DNA of 64,000 nt from Saccharomonospora piscinae (GCF_005862235.1 NZ_VCEK01000002.1:496001-560000), one strand, 5' to 3'. Shown: positions 1 to 7,951, counted from the stretch's first letter. Program-made: numbers and translations. The notes: generated by a model not told the origin, from the letters alone.

Positions 1-216
1 CGCCCGATGCTTTCGGACCTGCGGGAGTCGGGGTCGCTGGAGCAGGACGCCGACATGGTGCTGCTGATCCACCGCCCCGACGCGTGGGAGCGCGACGACC
101 CGCGCGCGGGCGAGGCCGACCTGATCCTGGCCAAGCACCGCGCGGGGCCGACGAGCACGATCACGCTCGCGCACCAGTTGCACTACAGCCGCTTCAGCGA
201 CCTGGCCCACGAGTAG
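1..216 (+). CDS. dnaB: Replicative DNA helicase DnaB, 3' fragment
   Basis: The frame is open at the left window edge and encodes the last 71 residues of the hexameric replicative helicase. Seen: the conserved stretch SDLRESGSLEQDADMV followed by ILAKHRAGPT, which belongs to the C-terminal RecA-like ATPase domain that couples ATP hydrolysis to 5'-3' unwinding at the fork. The gene ends at a TAG, and its last 23 bases overlap the 3' end of a convergent dehydrogenase gene. The start and most of the gene lie outside the window. No intein remains in this part. Confidence 0.94.
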   Translation, partial: RPMLSDLRESGSLEQDADMVLLIHRPDAWERDDPRAGEADLILAKHRAGPTSTITLAHQLHYSRFSDLAHE

Positions 217-1198
217 CGGTACCGCGGGACTCGACGGACGAGAACTCGTCGAGGCCGGTCAGCTCAGCGGACAGTTCCCAGAGCCGGGCGGCCGACACCA
301 CGTCCCTCGCCCACGGTTTCACTCCGCCGACCAGCATGTCGTCGGTGGTCGCCCACTCGGCCACGTCGCAGTCCTGGCAGTAGGCACCGCCGCGATCGGC
401 GAGCAGGGGTGAGGTGGCCGCCCAGACGGCTGTGGCCGCACCCTGCGCGGGCGACTTGAACCCCTCGGAGGGGCTGCCGTCCGGTCGCACCCATCCCAGG
501 TCGGCCCACTCCTCGCGCGGGACGTGGCGCTGGAGCGGGGTGAGGATGCTTCCCGGATGCACTGCGTAGGCCCGTGGCCCCGTCTCTGCTCCCAGCGCGT
601 CGAGGTGCAGGGCGAACAGGGCGTTGGCGGTCTTGGACTGTGCGTACGCGAGCCAGCCGTCGTAGTCACCGCGGAAGTGCGGGTCGTCCCAGCGCAGGTC
701 GGAGAGGAAGTGCCCCGACGAGGACACCGACACGACCCGGCTGCGGCTGGTCAGCCCCGACGCGAGGTGGTTGACCAGCGCGAAGTGGCCGAGGTGATTG
801 ATCGCGAAGTGGGCTTCCCACCCGGGGCCCACCCTGGTCTCGGGGCAGGCCATGACGCCTGCTCCCGCGATCACGATGTCGAGTACGGGCACCGAACGCA
901 GAACCTCGTCGGCGAACGTGGGCACGGTACCGAGGTCGGCGAGGTCGAGCGGAAGCACCCGTGCCGCCGGGACGTCGCGCAACGCGCGCGCGGCGACGGC
1001 GGGTCGGCGCGCGGGCACGAACACCCGCGCGCCCGCCCGGACGAGAGCGAGGGTGGTTTCCAGCCCCAGTCCCGAGTAGCCGCCGGTGACGAGGGCGTTG
1101 GCTCCGGTGAGGTCCACGTCCCGCAGAACGTCGTCGGCGGTGTTGCTCGCGGTGAAGCCGCTGCCGAGGGGCCGGGGCGTCGGATCGTGTCGTGTCAT
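194..1198 (-). CDS. Short-chain dehydrogenase/reductase (SDR family)
   Basis: A 334-residue NAD(P)-dependent oxidoreductase. Seen: a Rossmann glycine motif TGGYSGLG at residues 38-45, an AGAG segment near 111-114, a serine cluster near 159-161, and the catalytic YAQSK (Tyr185, Lys189). It resembles the longer retinol-dehydrogenase/WWOX-like SDRs that act on lipophilic alcohols or aldehydes; the substrate cannot be read from sequence. It is divergent from a MerR regulator and its promoter carries a MerR-type operator, so that regulator very probably controls it. The ATG at 1198 lies 7 nt after the -10 box, suggesting a leaderless mRNA. The 3' end overlaps dnaB by 23 bp tail to tail. Confidence 0.9.
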   Translation of the reverse strand: MTRHDPTPRPLGSGFTASNTADDVLRDVDLTGANALVTGGYSGLGLETTLALVRAGARVFVPARRPAVAARALRDVPAARVLPLDLADLGTVPTFADEVLRSVPVLDIVIAGAGVMACPETRVGPGWEAHFAINHLGHFALVNHLASGLTSRSRVVSVSSSGHFLSDLRWDDPHFRGDYDGWLAYAQSKTANALFALHLDALGAETGPRAYAVHPGSILTPLQRHVPREEWADLGWVRPDGSPSEGFKSPAQGAATAVWAATSPLLADRGGAYCQDCDVAEWATTDDMLVGGVKPWARDVVSAARLWELSAELTGLDEFSSVESRGTATRGPGR

Positions 1199-1205
1199 GC
1201 CGGCG

Positions 1206-1236
1206 ACGCTACGAACTAGAGTGCGCTCTAGCTCAA
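1206..1236 (-). promoter_or_regulatory. MerR-type promoter/operator of the SDR gene
   Basis: On the minus strand a -35 box TTGAGC (1236-1231) and a -10 box TAGCGT (1211-1206) are separated by 19 bp instead of the usual 17. The spacer and -35 edge contain the dyad CTAGAG-TGCG-CTCTAG (1216-1231). An over-long spacer filled by a dyad is the classic target of MerR activators, which distort the DNA to realign the two boxes. The divergent MerR gene begins 30 bp away. Confidence 0.75.
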
Positions 1237-1265
1237 GTCAGCTCACGTCTTCGTGGGGGTGTGGT

Positions 1266-1673
1266 GTGGCGGACCTGTCCATCGGTGAGGTGGCGGCCGA
1301 GACCGGGCTGAGCGTGCATGCGTTGCGGTTCTTCGAACGGGAGGGGCTGCTCCTGCGTGGCATCCGGCGCTCGGCGGGCGGGCGGCGTCGCTACGAGCGG
1401 GAAGACGTGGAGTGGCTGTTGCTGTGCAACCGGCTGCGGGAGTCGGGCATGGCGCTGGCGACCGTCCGGAGGTTCGCCGAGCTGGTGCGGGCCGGCGAGG
1501 GCAACGAGCGGGAGCGGTTGGAACTGCTGCGCGAGCATGAGGTGGCCGTGCGCTCGCGCATCGCCGAGCTGGCCGGGTGTCTCGACATCATCCACGGGAA
1601 GGTTCTCGCCTACGAGCGCCACGTGCGCGACGGGACAGCGGCCGGCGTCTGGTCGCCATTGACGCCGGATTGA
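1266..1673 (+). CDS. MerR family transcriptional regulator
   Basis: A 135-residue regulator starting at the GTG at 1266. Seen: an N-terminal winged helix-turn-helix (residues about 3-25, SIGEVAAETGLSVHALRFFE), the RRYEREDVEWL wing, and a C-terminal coiled dimerisation helix. The short effector region has only two scattered cysteines, so it is not an obvious metal sensor; it fits the small MerR proteins that control one divergent oxidoreductase. The operator with a 19-bp spacer lies between the two genes. The reading frame stays open further upstream, but this start places the HTH at the N-terminus as usual for the family. Confidence 0.9.
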   Translation: MADLSIGEVAAETGLSVHALRFFEREGLLLRGIRRSAGGRRRYEREDVEWLLLCNRLRESGMALATVRRFAELVRAGEGNERERLELLREHEVAVRSRIAELAGCLDIIHGKVLAYERHVRDGTAAGVWSPLTPD

Positions 1674-1769
1674 GGGTTTTCGCGCACGAACGGGCATTGT
1701 CGAGGTGAAGTCTCACCGGGTTGTTCAATGACAGCGTTGAGGTAGCTGATCGCAACTGAGAGGACCTCC

Positions 1770-2234
1770 ATGAACCTCAACACCGTCGTGCGCCACCTCG
1801 TCGACACGTTCGACGCGACGACGACCGTCGAGCACGAGGGCGACACGTTCTTCTATTACGCACCGGACGGGCGGCCGGACATCGCGCGCACGATGCCGTT
1901 CGCCACGATCATCACCGGCGACGACACCGACACGGTGTCCCGGCTGGACTCGCCGGGCGCGTTCCGGCTCAACATCGGCCTGACCAAGGCCACGTACGTC
2001 TCGCTGCTCGGACCCGCCCCCACCCGTCGCGACGACCGGGGCGTGCTCGACACGGGCGTCGACTACGCGGCACGGGACGTGCTGCTGCCGCACCCGTTCT
2101 ACGCCTCGCAGTACTGGGTGTGCGTGGTGGAGCCGAGCGAGGCGACGCTGCGACGGGTCCACGACCTGCTGGTGGAGGCACACGGGTTCGCCGTGCGCAG
2201 GCACGAGAACCGGGCCGCGAGGGCGTCCGGGTAG
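1770..2234 (+). CDS. DUF6194-like protein
   Basis: A 154-residue soluble protein with a GAGAGGA ribosome-binding site before the ATG. It has no signal peptide or membrane segment. The pattern GDTFFYYAPDGR, then PFATIITGDD, GAFRLNIGL and LLPHPFYASQYWVCVV matches my recollection of the actinobacterial DUF6194 family, whose biochemical role is not known. It stands alone between the MerR gene and a convergent hypothetical gene that ends 8 bp after it. The function is unassigned. Confidence 0.75.
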   Translation: MNLNTVVRHLVDTFDATTTVEHEGDTFFYYAPDGRPDIARTMPFATIITGDDTDTVSRLDSPGAFRLNIGLTKATYVSLLGPAPTRRDDRGVLDTGVDYAARDVLLPHPFYASQYWVCVVEPSEATLRRVHDLLVEAHGFAVRRHENRAARASG

Positions 2235-2241
2235 CGGCCGC

Positions 2242-2616
2242 TCAGAGCAGCAGCCCCTCGTCGCGCAGGGCCTGCTCGGCACGCAGCCGCTCGACGTCGC
2301 GTTCGAAGCCCTCGCCGTACTCGTCGAGGTGCTGCACCACGCCAACGGAGTCACAGGTCTGCACGAGCAGGGCGTCGTAGGCGGCGGTGGCGGCCCTGCG
2401 CCGGACCACGGGTGTGCCCTCCCCGAAGCCGGTGAGCGCCTTGCGGACCCGGCGTAGGTCCGCCACCAGCCGTTCGACCGGGGGATGCGAGGGCGTGGGT
2501 GCGGGCGCGCGCAGCCGCCGCAGCGACGCGGTCCAGCGCGGCAGGGCGAGCAGGGCGGCGAACACCAGCGTGGGGGCCGCCACGACGCCGAGATAGATCA
2601 GGACGTTCCCGACCAT
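2242..2616 (-). CDS. Small membrane-anchored protein, unknown function
   Basis: A 124-residue protein with one N-terminal hydrophobic helix (residues about 4-25), a Pro-rich linker, and a helical, arginine-rich cytoplasmic part ending EQALRDEGLLL. I do not recognise a family. It is convergent with the DUF6194-like gene and divergent from the dioxygenase gene, sharing an 87-bp intergenic region with the latter. Coding potential is supported by actinobacterial third-position GC and by the tight fit between neighbours. Confidence 0.7.
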   Translation of the reverse strand: MVGNVLIYLGVVAAPTLVFAALLALPRWTASLRRLRAPAPTPSHPPVERLVADLRRVRKALTGFGEGTPVVRRRAATAAYDALLVQTCDSVGVVQHLDEYGEGFERDVERLRAEQALRDEGLLL

Positions 2617-2674
2617 GCCTCATCGTAGGCGCGAGCGGGTGGGTGACGTCCAGGCCGGTCGGCGGTATCTTCGT

Positions 2675-2690
2675 TGTTGAACATTCAACA
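2675..2690. promoter_or_regulatory. Palindromic operator upstream of the dioxygenase gene
   Basis: TGTTGAA-CA-TTCAACA is a perfect dyad with 7-bp arms and a 2-bp centre, ending 13 bp before the dioxygenase ATG and overlapping its likely promoter. TTGAA/TTCAA dyads of this size are typical of MarR-type operators. No MarR gene adjoins it here, so the regulator would act in trans. The AGGGAG ribosome-binding site follows directly. Confidence 0.55.
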
Positions 2691-2703
2691 TTAGGGAGCG
2701 ACG

Positions 2704-3480
2704 ATGGCCGCCGACCGGATGCCGGTTCTCTATCTCAGCCACGGGGCGCCGCCCCTGGCGGACGACGCGACCTGGACCCGGCAACTCGCCGACTGGGCAA
2801 CGGACCTACCACGCCCCAGGGCGATCCTCGTCGTGTCCGCGCACTGGGAGGAGGCACCCGTCACGCTCGGCGCGACCACGACCGTGCCACTGGTGTACGA
2901 CTTCTGGGGCTTTCCCGAGCGCTACTACCGCGTCACCTATCCGGCCCCCGGGGCGCCCGATCTGGCGGACCGGGTCTCGGCACTGCTGCGCTCCGGCACG
3001 ACCCCGGTTCGCCGCGATCCGGCCCGGGGGCTTGACCACGGCGCCTACGTGCCGCTGGTGGAGCTGTTCCCCGCCGCCGACATCCCGGTGCTCCAGGTGT
3101 CGATGCCGTCACTCGACCCCACCGTCCTGTTCGAACTCGGTCGCGTGCTCGCCCCCCTTCGCGACGAGGGCGTCCTGATCATCGGAAGTGGCTTTTTCAC
3201 CCACAACCTGAGCGCGATGCGCACCGGGGTCGACGGCCCGCCGCCGTCGTGGTCGGCGGAGTTCGACCGCTGGGGCGCGGAGACTCTCGCCGCGGGGGAG
3301 TTCGACGCCGTCCTGGACTTCCAGCGCAAGGCACCGGCCGCCGCACTGGCGCACCCGCGCACCGAGCACTTCGCGCCGCTGTTCGTGGCGCTCGGTGCCC
3401 ACGACACCTCGGCGGCACCGCGCACGGTGATCGACGGCTACTGGTTCGGCCTCGCCAAACGATCGCTGCAACTCGACTGA
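2704..3480 (+). CDS. LigB-type extradiol ring-cleavage dioxygenase (DODA/YgiD-like)
   Basis: A 258-residue class III extradiol dioxygenase like bacterial YgiD and plant 4,5-DOPA dioxygenase. Seen: YLSHGAPPL with His13, VVSAHWEE with His47, LDHGAYVPL with His112, GSGFFTHNL with His167, and EHFAPL with His222; together these supply the expected metal ligands and catalytic base. Length matches the family (about 260). The physiological catechol is unknown. It is a single gene preceded by a TTGAA/TTCAA dyad and followed 32 bp later by the exporter gene. Confidence 0.9.
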   Translation: MAADRMPVLYLSHGAPPLADDATWTRQLADWATDLPRPRAILVVSAHWEEAPVTLGATTTVPLVYDFWGFPERYYRVTYPAPGAPDLADRVSALLRSGTTPVRRDPARGLDHGAYVPLVELFPAADIPVLQVSMPSLDPTVLFELGRVLAPLRDEGVLIIGSGFFTHNLSAMRTGVDGPPPSWSAEFDRWGAETLAAGEFDAVLDFQRKAPAAALAHPRTEHFAPLFVALGAHDTSAAPRTVIDGYWFGLAKRSLQLD

Positions 3481-3500
3481 GGTCAACGCCCCGAACCCGA

Positions 3501-3513
3501 TACTGTGGCGCCG
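3501..3513 (+). promoter_or_regulatory. Leaderless promoter of the AI-2E-family gene
   Basis: A TACTGT -10 box (3501-3506) lies 6 nt before the GTG at 3513, so transcription would start at or next to the start codon. No Shine-Dalgarno sequence is visible. This spacing recurs at several genes in the window. Confidence 0.5.
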
Positions 3514-4769
3514 TGAGCGAGTCGGGTAACGGTTCTGGGGGCCACGAAGGCCGGAGCCGGCGCAGGGTGGGGTTACTGTCCGAGGAACCGGACGTCATCG
3601 GCTGGGTACCGAAGGGGCTGCGCGTCACCGCCGCGCTCTCGTGGCGGTTTCTGGTCGTGGTGGCCGCGGTGTACGTCGTGGCCTGGTGTGTCGGGTACCT
3701 GTCGTTCGTCGTGGTGCCGGTGGCGATCGCGTTGCTGCTCGCCGCGTTGCTGGCTCCGGCGGTGCGGCGGCTCGTGGCCTGGCGTGTTCCACGCTCGCTG
3801 GCGGCCGCGGTGGTGATGATCGCGGGACTCGGCGCGCTCGGCGGCCTGCTCACTTTCGTGATCACCGAGTTCACGACCGGTCTTCCCGAGCTCCAGGACA
3901 AGCTCAACAGCAGTCTCGACCAGGTCGAGGACTGGCTCATCAACGGGCCGCTCCACCTGCGCGAGACGCAGATCGTGGACTTCGTCAACAACTCCATCGA
4001 GTTCCTGCAGGAGAACCAGGCGTCGATCACGGCGGGTGCCATTACCACGGCGGGCGCGGTGGGCGAGGTGCTCACCGGCTTCCTGCTGATGCTGTTCGTC
4101 CTGATCTTCTTCCTGATCAACGGCGACGAGATCTGGCGCTTCACGACTCGCGCCGTTCCCGGCCCGGTGCGCGACCGCGTCGACACGGCGGGGCGCCGGG
4201 GGTTCGCGTCGCTGGTCAGTTACGTGCGTGCCACGGCGGCGGTCGCGGTGGTGGACGGTCTGGGCATCGGGATCGGCCTGTGGATCGTCGGCGTGCCACT
4301 GGTCATTCCGCTGGCCACGCTGGTGTTCCTCGGCGCGTTCGTGCCCATCGTGGGCGCGGTGGTCACCGGCGCGGTCGCCGTCCTCGTGGCGCTGGTGACC
4401 AACGGGTTCATCACGGCGCTCGTCGTCCTCGCCATCGTGGTCGGCGTGATGCAGCTCGAAAGTCACGTGCTGCAGCCGTTGCTGCTCGGCCGCGCCGTGC
4501 GGTTGCATCCGCTGGCCGTCATCCTCGCCATCACGGCGGGACTCACGATCGCGGGCATCCCGGGTGCGTTGCTGTCGGTGCCGCTGCTGGCCGTGCTGAA
4601 CGCCGGTATCAAGTCGCTGCTGCACGAACCCGACCCCGACCCGGACGCGGTGGACGTGCTGGACAAGGCGGCACCCGACACGCCGGAGCCGGACCGCGAC
4701 GGCCGGAGCGACGACGACGAGCGGCCAAGGAACGGGCCGGAGCCGCGCAAGGAACCCGACCCGGCATGA
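3513..4769 (+). CDS. AI-2E family transporter (UPF0118)
   Basis: A 418-residue polytopic membrane protein. It has a short hydrophilic N-terminus, two early helices (about 45-95), a long amphipathic segment (about 125-175, including ELQDKLNSSLDQVEDW), and a cluster of C-terminal helices with PLATLVFLGAFVPIVGAVV and LESHVLQPLLLGRAVRLHPL, both hallmarks of the AI-2E/PerM family. Members export small molecules or ions, and the AI-2 label does not prove the substrate. An acidic, charged tail (about 370-418) follows. The stop overlaps the histidine kinase ATG by 4 bp (ATGA), so the gene forms an operon with the two-component system. Confidence 0.88.
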   Translation: MSESGNGSGGHEGRSRRRVGLLSEEPDVIGWVPKGLRVTAALSWRFLVVVAAVYVVAWCVGYLSFVVVPVAIALLLAALLAPAVRRLVAWRVPRSLAAAVVMIAGLGALGGLLTFVITEFTTGLPELQDKLNSSLDQVEDWLINGPLHLRETQIVDFVNNSIEFLQENQASITAGAITTAGAVGEVLTGFLLMLFVLIFFLINGDEIWRFTTRAVPGPVRDRVDTAGRRGFASLVSYVRATAAVAVVDGLGIGIGLWIVGVPLVIPLATLVFLGAFVPIVGAVVTGAVAVLVALVTNGFITALVVLAIVVGVMQLESHVLQPLLLGRAVRLHPLAVILAITAGLTIAGIPGALLSVPLLAVLNAGIKSLLHEPDPDPDAVDVLDKAAPDTPEPDRDGRSDDDERPRNGPEPRKEPDPA

Positions 4770-5920
4770 CCGCCGCAATCGCGGCACCGTCGCTGCGTGA
4801 TCCCGCGACACCGCTGTGGTGGGGAACGATCGTGTTGCGGTGGGTCACGCTCGCCTTCGCCCTCACGGCCGTGGTTGTGCATCACGGCGAGTACGTGCGC
4901 CCGTGGCTGGCGTGGTCCGCGTTCGGCGCGATGGCGGTCTGGACCTGTGCGACCACCGTCGCCTACCTGAGGCCCCTCGGCCGAACGACGTGGTTCGTGG
5001 TGCTGGACGTGGCCCTCACCTGCGCGATCATGCTGACCTCGCCCGCGACGCTGTCGCAGGCCCAGTACGACCAGATCGCACCCCTGGTGACGACGGTGTG
5101 GGCGGCGGTGCCACCGCTGGTCGCCGGGGTGCGGTGCGGTGCGGTGGGCGGGGTGAGCGCCGGACTCGTCATGGCGTTGTGTACGGGCATCGCCCGCCTG
5201 GACGTGAACCTCGACGTGGCACGCGACGGCGTGCTGCTGACCGCCAGCGGCCTGCTGCTGGGCATCACCGCCACCACCGCCCGCCGGTCGCAGGCCGCGC
5301 TGGCCAGGGCGATGCGCACGGAAGCCGCGACCGCCGAGCGCGAACGGCTCGCGCGGTCCATTCACGACAGCGTGCTCCAGGTACTGGCCCGAGTGCGCAG
5401 GCGCGGTTCGGACCTGGGTGGCGAGGCCGCCGAGCTGGCGCGGCTCGCGGGGGAGCAGGAGATCGCCCTGCGCGCGCTCGTCAGCACGGAACCGAGCTGC
5501 CACGCCGACGACACCGCCGACCTGCGTTCGGCGCTGCGGCTGCTCGCCACCTCGCGCGTGCAGGTCGCCGCGCCCGCGAGCGAGGTGCCGATGCCTGCGC
5601 ACGCGGTCTCCGAACTGGTGGCGGTGGTGAAGGAGACGCTGTCCAACGTCGACAAGCACGCGGGCCCCTCGGCGAGGGCGTGGGTGCTGTTGGAGGATCT
5701 CGGGGAGGAGGTCGTGCTGACCGTGCGCGACGACGGGCCGGGTATCCCGGCGGGAAGGCTCGACCAGGCTGCGGCCGAAGGCCACCTCGGGGTGGCCACG
5801 TCCATCCGGGGCAGGGTCGCCGAGCTGGGGGGAACGTCCCTGCTCGACACCACCCCCGGAGAGGGCACCGAGTGGGAGTTCCGCGTGTCCAGACCGAAGG
5901 CGGGAAGGAAGGCGCGTTGA
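4766..5920 (+). CDS. Sensor histidine kinase (MacS/NarL-partner type)
   Basis: A 384-residue membrane kinase. The N-terminus holds about five or six transmembrane segments (residues 20-170) without a large external domain. The HisKA_3 dimerisation helix has ERLARSIHDSVLQVLA with phospho-acceptor His200, and the HATPase domain shows the N-box TLSNVDKHAG (Asn294) and G1 box DDGPGI (322-327). It resembles MacS-family kinases. Start ATG at 4766 overlaps the exporter stop, and its own stop overlaps the response regulator start by one base. It probably phosphorylates that regulator. Confidence 0.9.
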   Translation: MTAAIAAPSLRDPATPLWWGTIVLRWVTLAFALTAVVVHHGEYVRPWLAWSAFGAMAVWTCATTVAYLRPLGRTTWFVVLDVALTCAIMLTSPATLSQAQYDQIAPLVTTVWAAVPPLVAGVRCGAVGGVSAGLVMALCTGIARLDVNLDVARDGVLLTASGLLLGITATTARRSQAALARAMRTEAATAERERLARSIHDSVLQVLARVRRRGSDLGGEAAELARLAGEQEIALRALVSTEPSCHADDTADLRSALRLLATSRVQVAAPASEVPMPAHAVSELVAVVKETLSNVDKHAGPSARAWVLLEDLGEEVVLTVRDDGPGIPAGRLDQAAAEGHLGVATSIRGRVAELGGTSLLDTTPGEGTEWEFRVSRPKAGRKAR

Positions 5921-6567
5921 TGCTGTCGGTGATGATCGTCGACGACCATCCGATCTGGCGTGACGGGGTGGCCCGTGATCTGGCCGAGCACGGGTTCGAC
6001 GTGCGGGCGACCGCGTCCGACGGCGACTCGGCGGCGCGCATCGCGCGGGCGGTCCGTCCCGACGTCGTGTTGATGGACCTCAACCTGGGCAGCACCTCCG
6101 GCGTCGACGCCACCCGGGTCATCACCGGGGATCTGCCGGACACGCGGGTGCTGGTGCTCTCGGCCAGCGGGGAGCACGACGACGTCCTGCAGGCGGTCAA
6201 GGCCGGGGCCTCCGGGTATCTCGTGAAGTCGGCGTCGGTGGCCGAGCTGGTCGACGCGGTGCGCCGCACCGCCGAGGGCGAGGTCGTGTTCACGGCCGGG
6301 CTCGCCGGCATGGTGCTCGGCGAGTACCGCCGCATGGCCGACGCACCCTCGGCCGGCCATGTCCCGCCCCGGCTGACCGAACGGGAGACCGACGTGCTGC
6401 GCCTGGTGGCCAAGGGACTCACGGCGAAACAGATCGCCGACCGGCTCGTCATCTCCCACCGCACCGTCGAGAACCACGTGCAGTCGACACTGCGCAAACT
6501 CCAGCTCCACAACCGGGTCGAGCTGGCCCGCTACGCGATCGAACACGGCCTCGACCAGGACGGGTGA
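5920..6567 (+). CDS. LuxR/NarL-family response regulator
   Basis: A 215-residue two-component regulator. Seen: acidic pair Asp8-Asp9, phospho-acceptor Asp53 in LMDLNL, the switch Lys in YLVKSAS, and a C-terminal LuxR helix-turn-helix LTERETDVLRLVAKGLTAKQ (from about 148) with the recognition helix SHRTVENHVQ. The ATG at 5920 shares its A with the kinase stop, so translation is coupled. The kinase, regulator and exporter form one operon; the regulator may control this operon and the nearby DUF1707 gene, which is inference. Confidence 0.92.
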   Translation: MLSVMIVDDHPIWRDGVARDLAEHGFDVRATASDGDSAARIARAVRPDVVLMDLNLGSTSGVDATRVITGDLPDTRVLVLSASGEHDDVLQAVKAGASGYLVKSASVAELVDAVRRTAEGEVVFTAGLAGMVLGEYRRMADAPSAGHVPPRLTERETDVLRLVAKGLTAKQIADRLVISHRTVENHVQSTLRKLQLHNRVELARYAIEHGLDQDG

Positions 6568-6624
6568 GACGGTTCGGGGACGGTCTCAGGGATGTCCCGG
6601 ATCACGGGACGCACCTCCGATCCC

Positions 6625-6637
6625 TAGCATGGTCGAG
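6625..6637 (+). promoter_or_regulatory. Leaderless promoter of the DUF1707 gene
   Basis: A TAGCAT -10 box (6625-6630) is followed by exactly 7 nt and then an in-frame GTG at 6638. An ATG at 6629 overlaps the -10 box itself and so could not be on the transcript. This decides the start in favour of 6638. Confidence 0.5.
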
Positions 6638-7312
6638 GTGAACGAGAGGGTGGCACCGATGGGCGACGACGGCGACGACGAACAGCTCACCGCCGAGCAG
6701 CGCAGGTTGCGCGACCTGCGGGTCTCGGACGCGGAGCGCGAACACGTGGTGGAGTTGCTGAAGAACGCCACGGGGAAGGGACTGCTCGATCTCAACGAGT
6801 TCACCGAGCGCGCCGACATCGCCTACGCGTCGCGGACCCGGGGCGAGTTGAACCGGGTCCTGGTCGATCTTCCCGGCCTGTCCCACCCGACGGCCGCCCC
6901 CACAGCAGGGGCCACCGACTCGGCGGTGACCGAAGCCGCTGCGCCCCACGATCCCGACGACCACCTGGCCCTGCGCGCGCAGGGCTCGAACCTGGTGCGC
7001 AAGGGCCAGTGGGTGGTACCCGGCTCGCTGTCGGTGCGTAACCGCTACGCGGAGACCCGGCTCGAATTCAACGAAGCCGAATTCCGCAGTCCGGTCGTGA
7101 ACGTCAGACTCGACGTGAAGTGGGGCGCTGTCACCATCATCGTGCCCGAGGACGCCTCCGTCGATCTCAACGGCCTGGACGACATCAAGTGGACGAAGGT
7201 GGAGGACCGGACTCATGGTGGCGCCGGCCGTCCGCGCTTCGTGCTCACCGGCAAGCTGGTCGGCAGCACGCTGACGCTGCGCCACCCGCGCAAGAGCTGG
7301 TTCTCGTTCTGA
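6638..7312 (+). CDS. DUF1707 domain protein with LiaF-like C-terminus
   Basis: A protein of about 224 residues, starting at the GTG set by the -10 box; an ATG at 6659 is a further candidate. The N-terminal third carries the DUF1707 motif LRVSDAEREHVVELL followed by GLLDLNEFTERADIAYASRTRGEL, a short helical domain common at the N-termini of actinobacterial envelope proteins. The C-terminal half (WVVPGSLSVRNRYAETRLEF, then VKWGAVTIIVPEDASVD) resembles the beta-rich domain of cell-wall stress (LiaF/DUF2154) proteins. No transmembrane helix is evident. It follows a two-component operon, which fits an envelope-stress role, but that is inferred. Confidence 0.82.
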   Translation: MNERVAPMGDDGDDEQLTAEQRRLRDLRVSDAEREHVVELLKNATGKGLLDLNEFTERADIAYASRTRGELNRVLVDLPGLSHPTAAPTAGATDSAVTEAAAPHDPDDHLALRAQGSNLVRKGQWVVPGSLSVRNRYAETRLEFNEAEFRSPVVNVRLDVKWGAVTIIVPEDASVDLNGLDDIKWTKVEDRTHGGAGRPRFVLTGKLVGSTLTLRHPRKSWFSF

Positions 7313-7323
7313 TCCGCGCCGGG

Positions 7324-7875
7324 TCAGGGCGACTGTGCTGACGACCGATCCGTCACGTCGTGGCGGGGGGCTTCTCCCAGTGTCGTCTCGTAGTGGTGCA
7401 GCAGCGTACGCAGCAGCCGGTTGAGGTCGTCCGTGCGTGCTGGGGAGAGCACCGCGAAGAGTTCCCGCTCGGCCCGCGTCCGCGCGGCGGTCGCGGCCTG
7501 CCAGCGGCGGTGTCCCTCCTCGGTGACCGTCACCGGCCTGGACCGTCCGTCGGCATCCTCGACGACTTCGACGAGTCCCGCGGCGACCAGCCGGTTGAGC
7601 CGCGTGCTGACGGTGCCCGAAGTGAGCTGTAGCGCGCTGGCCAGCTCGGTCGGCGTGCAGCGACCGCGGGCCCGGACCACCACCGACAACGCCTCCCAGT
7701 CCGAAACGCTCAGCCGCTCGGCCGCCGCCACTTGTTCGAGTGTCCGGTGGAAAAGCCGGGCCAACCTGCCGATGCGCTGACGTGCCGCTTCCACCTCGGG
7801 GTGGACGTCGGCCATCTGCTCCAGCCAAGTCGAAAGATCGCGGTCCACGGAGTCAGCGGTCCTCGGATGGTCCAC
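7324..7875 (-). CDS. MarR family transcriptional regulator
   Basis: A 183-residue winged-helix regulator. Seen: SVSDWEALSVVVRARGRCTP, the recognition region LQLTSGTVSTRLNRLVAAGL, and the wing VVEDADGRSRPVTVTEEG. The GTG at 7875 is preferred because a GGGAG ribosome-binding site sits 7 nt upstream, whereas an in-frame ATG at 7909-7911 has none and would put an operator-like inverted repeat inside the gene. It is divergent from an SDR gene; the inverted repeats between them suggest control of both genes. Confidence 0.85.
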   Translation of the reverse strand: MDHPRTADSVDRDLSTWLEQMADVHPEVEAARQRIGRLARLFHRTLEQVAAAERLSVSDWEALSVVVRARGRCTPTELASALQLTSGTVSTRLNRLVAAGLVEVVEDADGRSRPVTVTEEGHRRWQAATAARTRAERELFAVLSPARTDDLNRLLRTLLHHYETTLGEAPRHDVTDRSSAQSP

Positions 7876-7886
7876 AACCCATCTCC

Positions 7887-7933
7887 CTTGACGCTCAAGA
7901 TATATTGCCATTTACCTTGACCAACAAGATAAC
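7887..7933. promoter_or_regulatory. Divergent MarR/SDR control region with CTTGA dyads
   Basis: CTTGA-CGC-TCAAG (7887-7899) is a perfect dyad, and a second degenerate copy, CTTGACCAACAAG, lies at 7916-7928, about 29 bp or close to three helical turns away. Between them is the only AT-rich stretch nearby. A minus-strand promoter TTGTTG-17 bp-TATATC fits marR. Paired dyads in a divergent promoter are typical of autoregulated MarR systems. Confidence 0.6.
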
Positions 7934-7951
7934 CACAGGGGGTGACGGACT

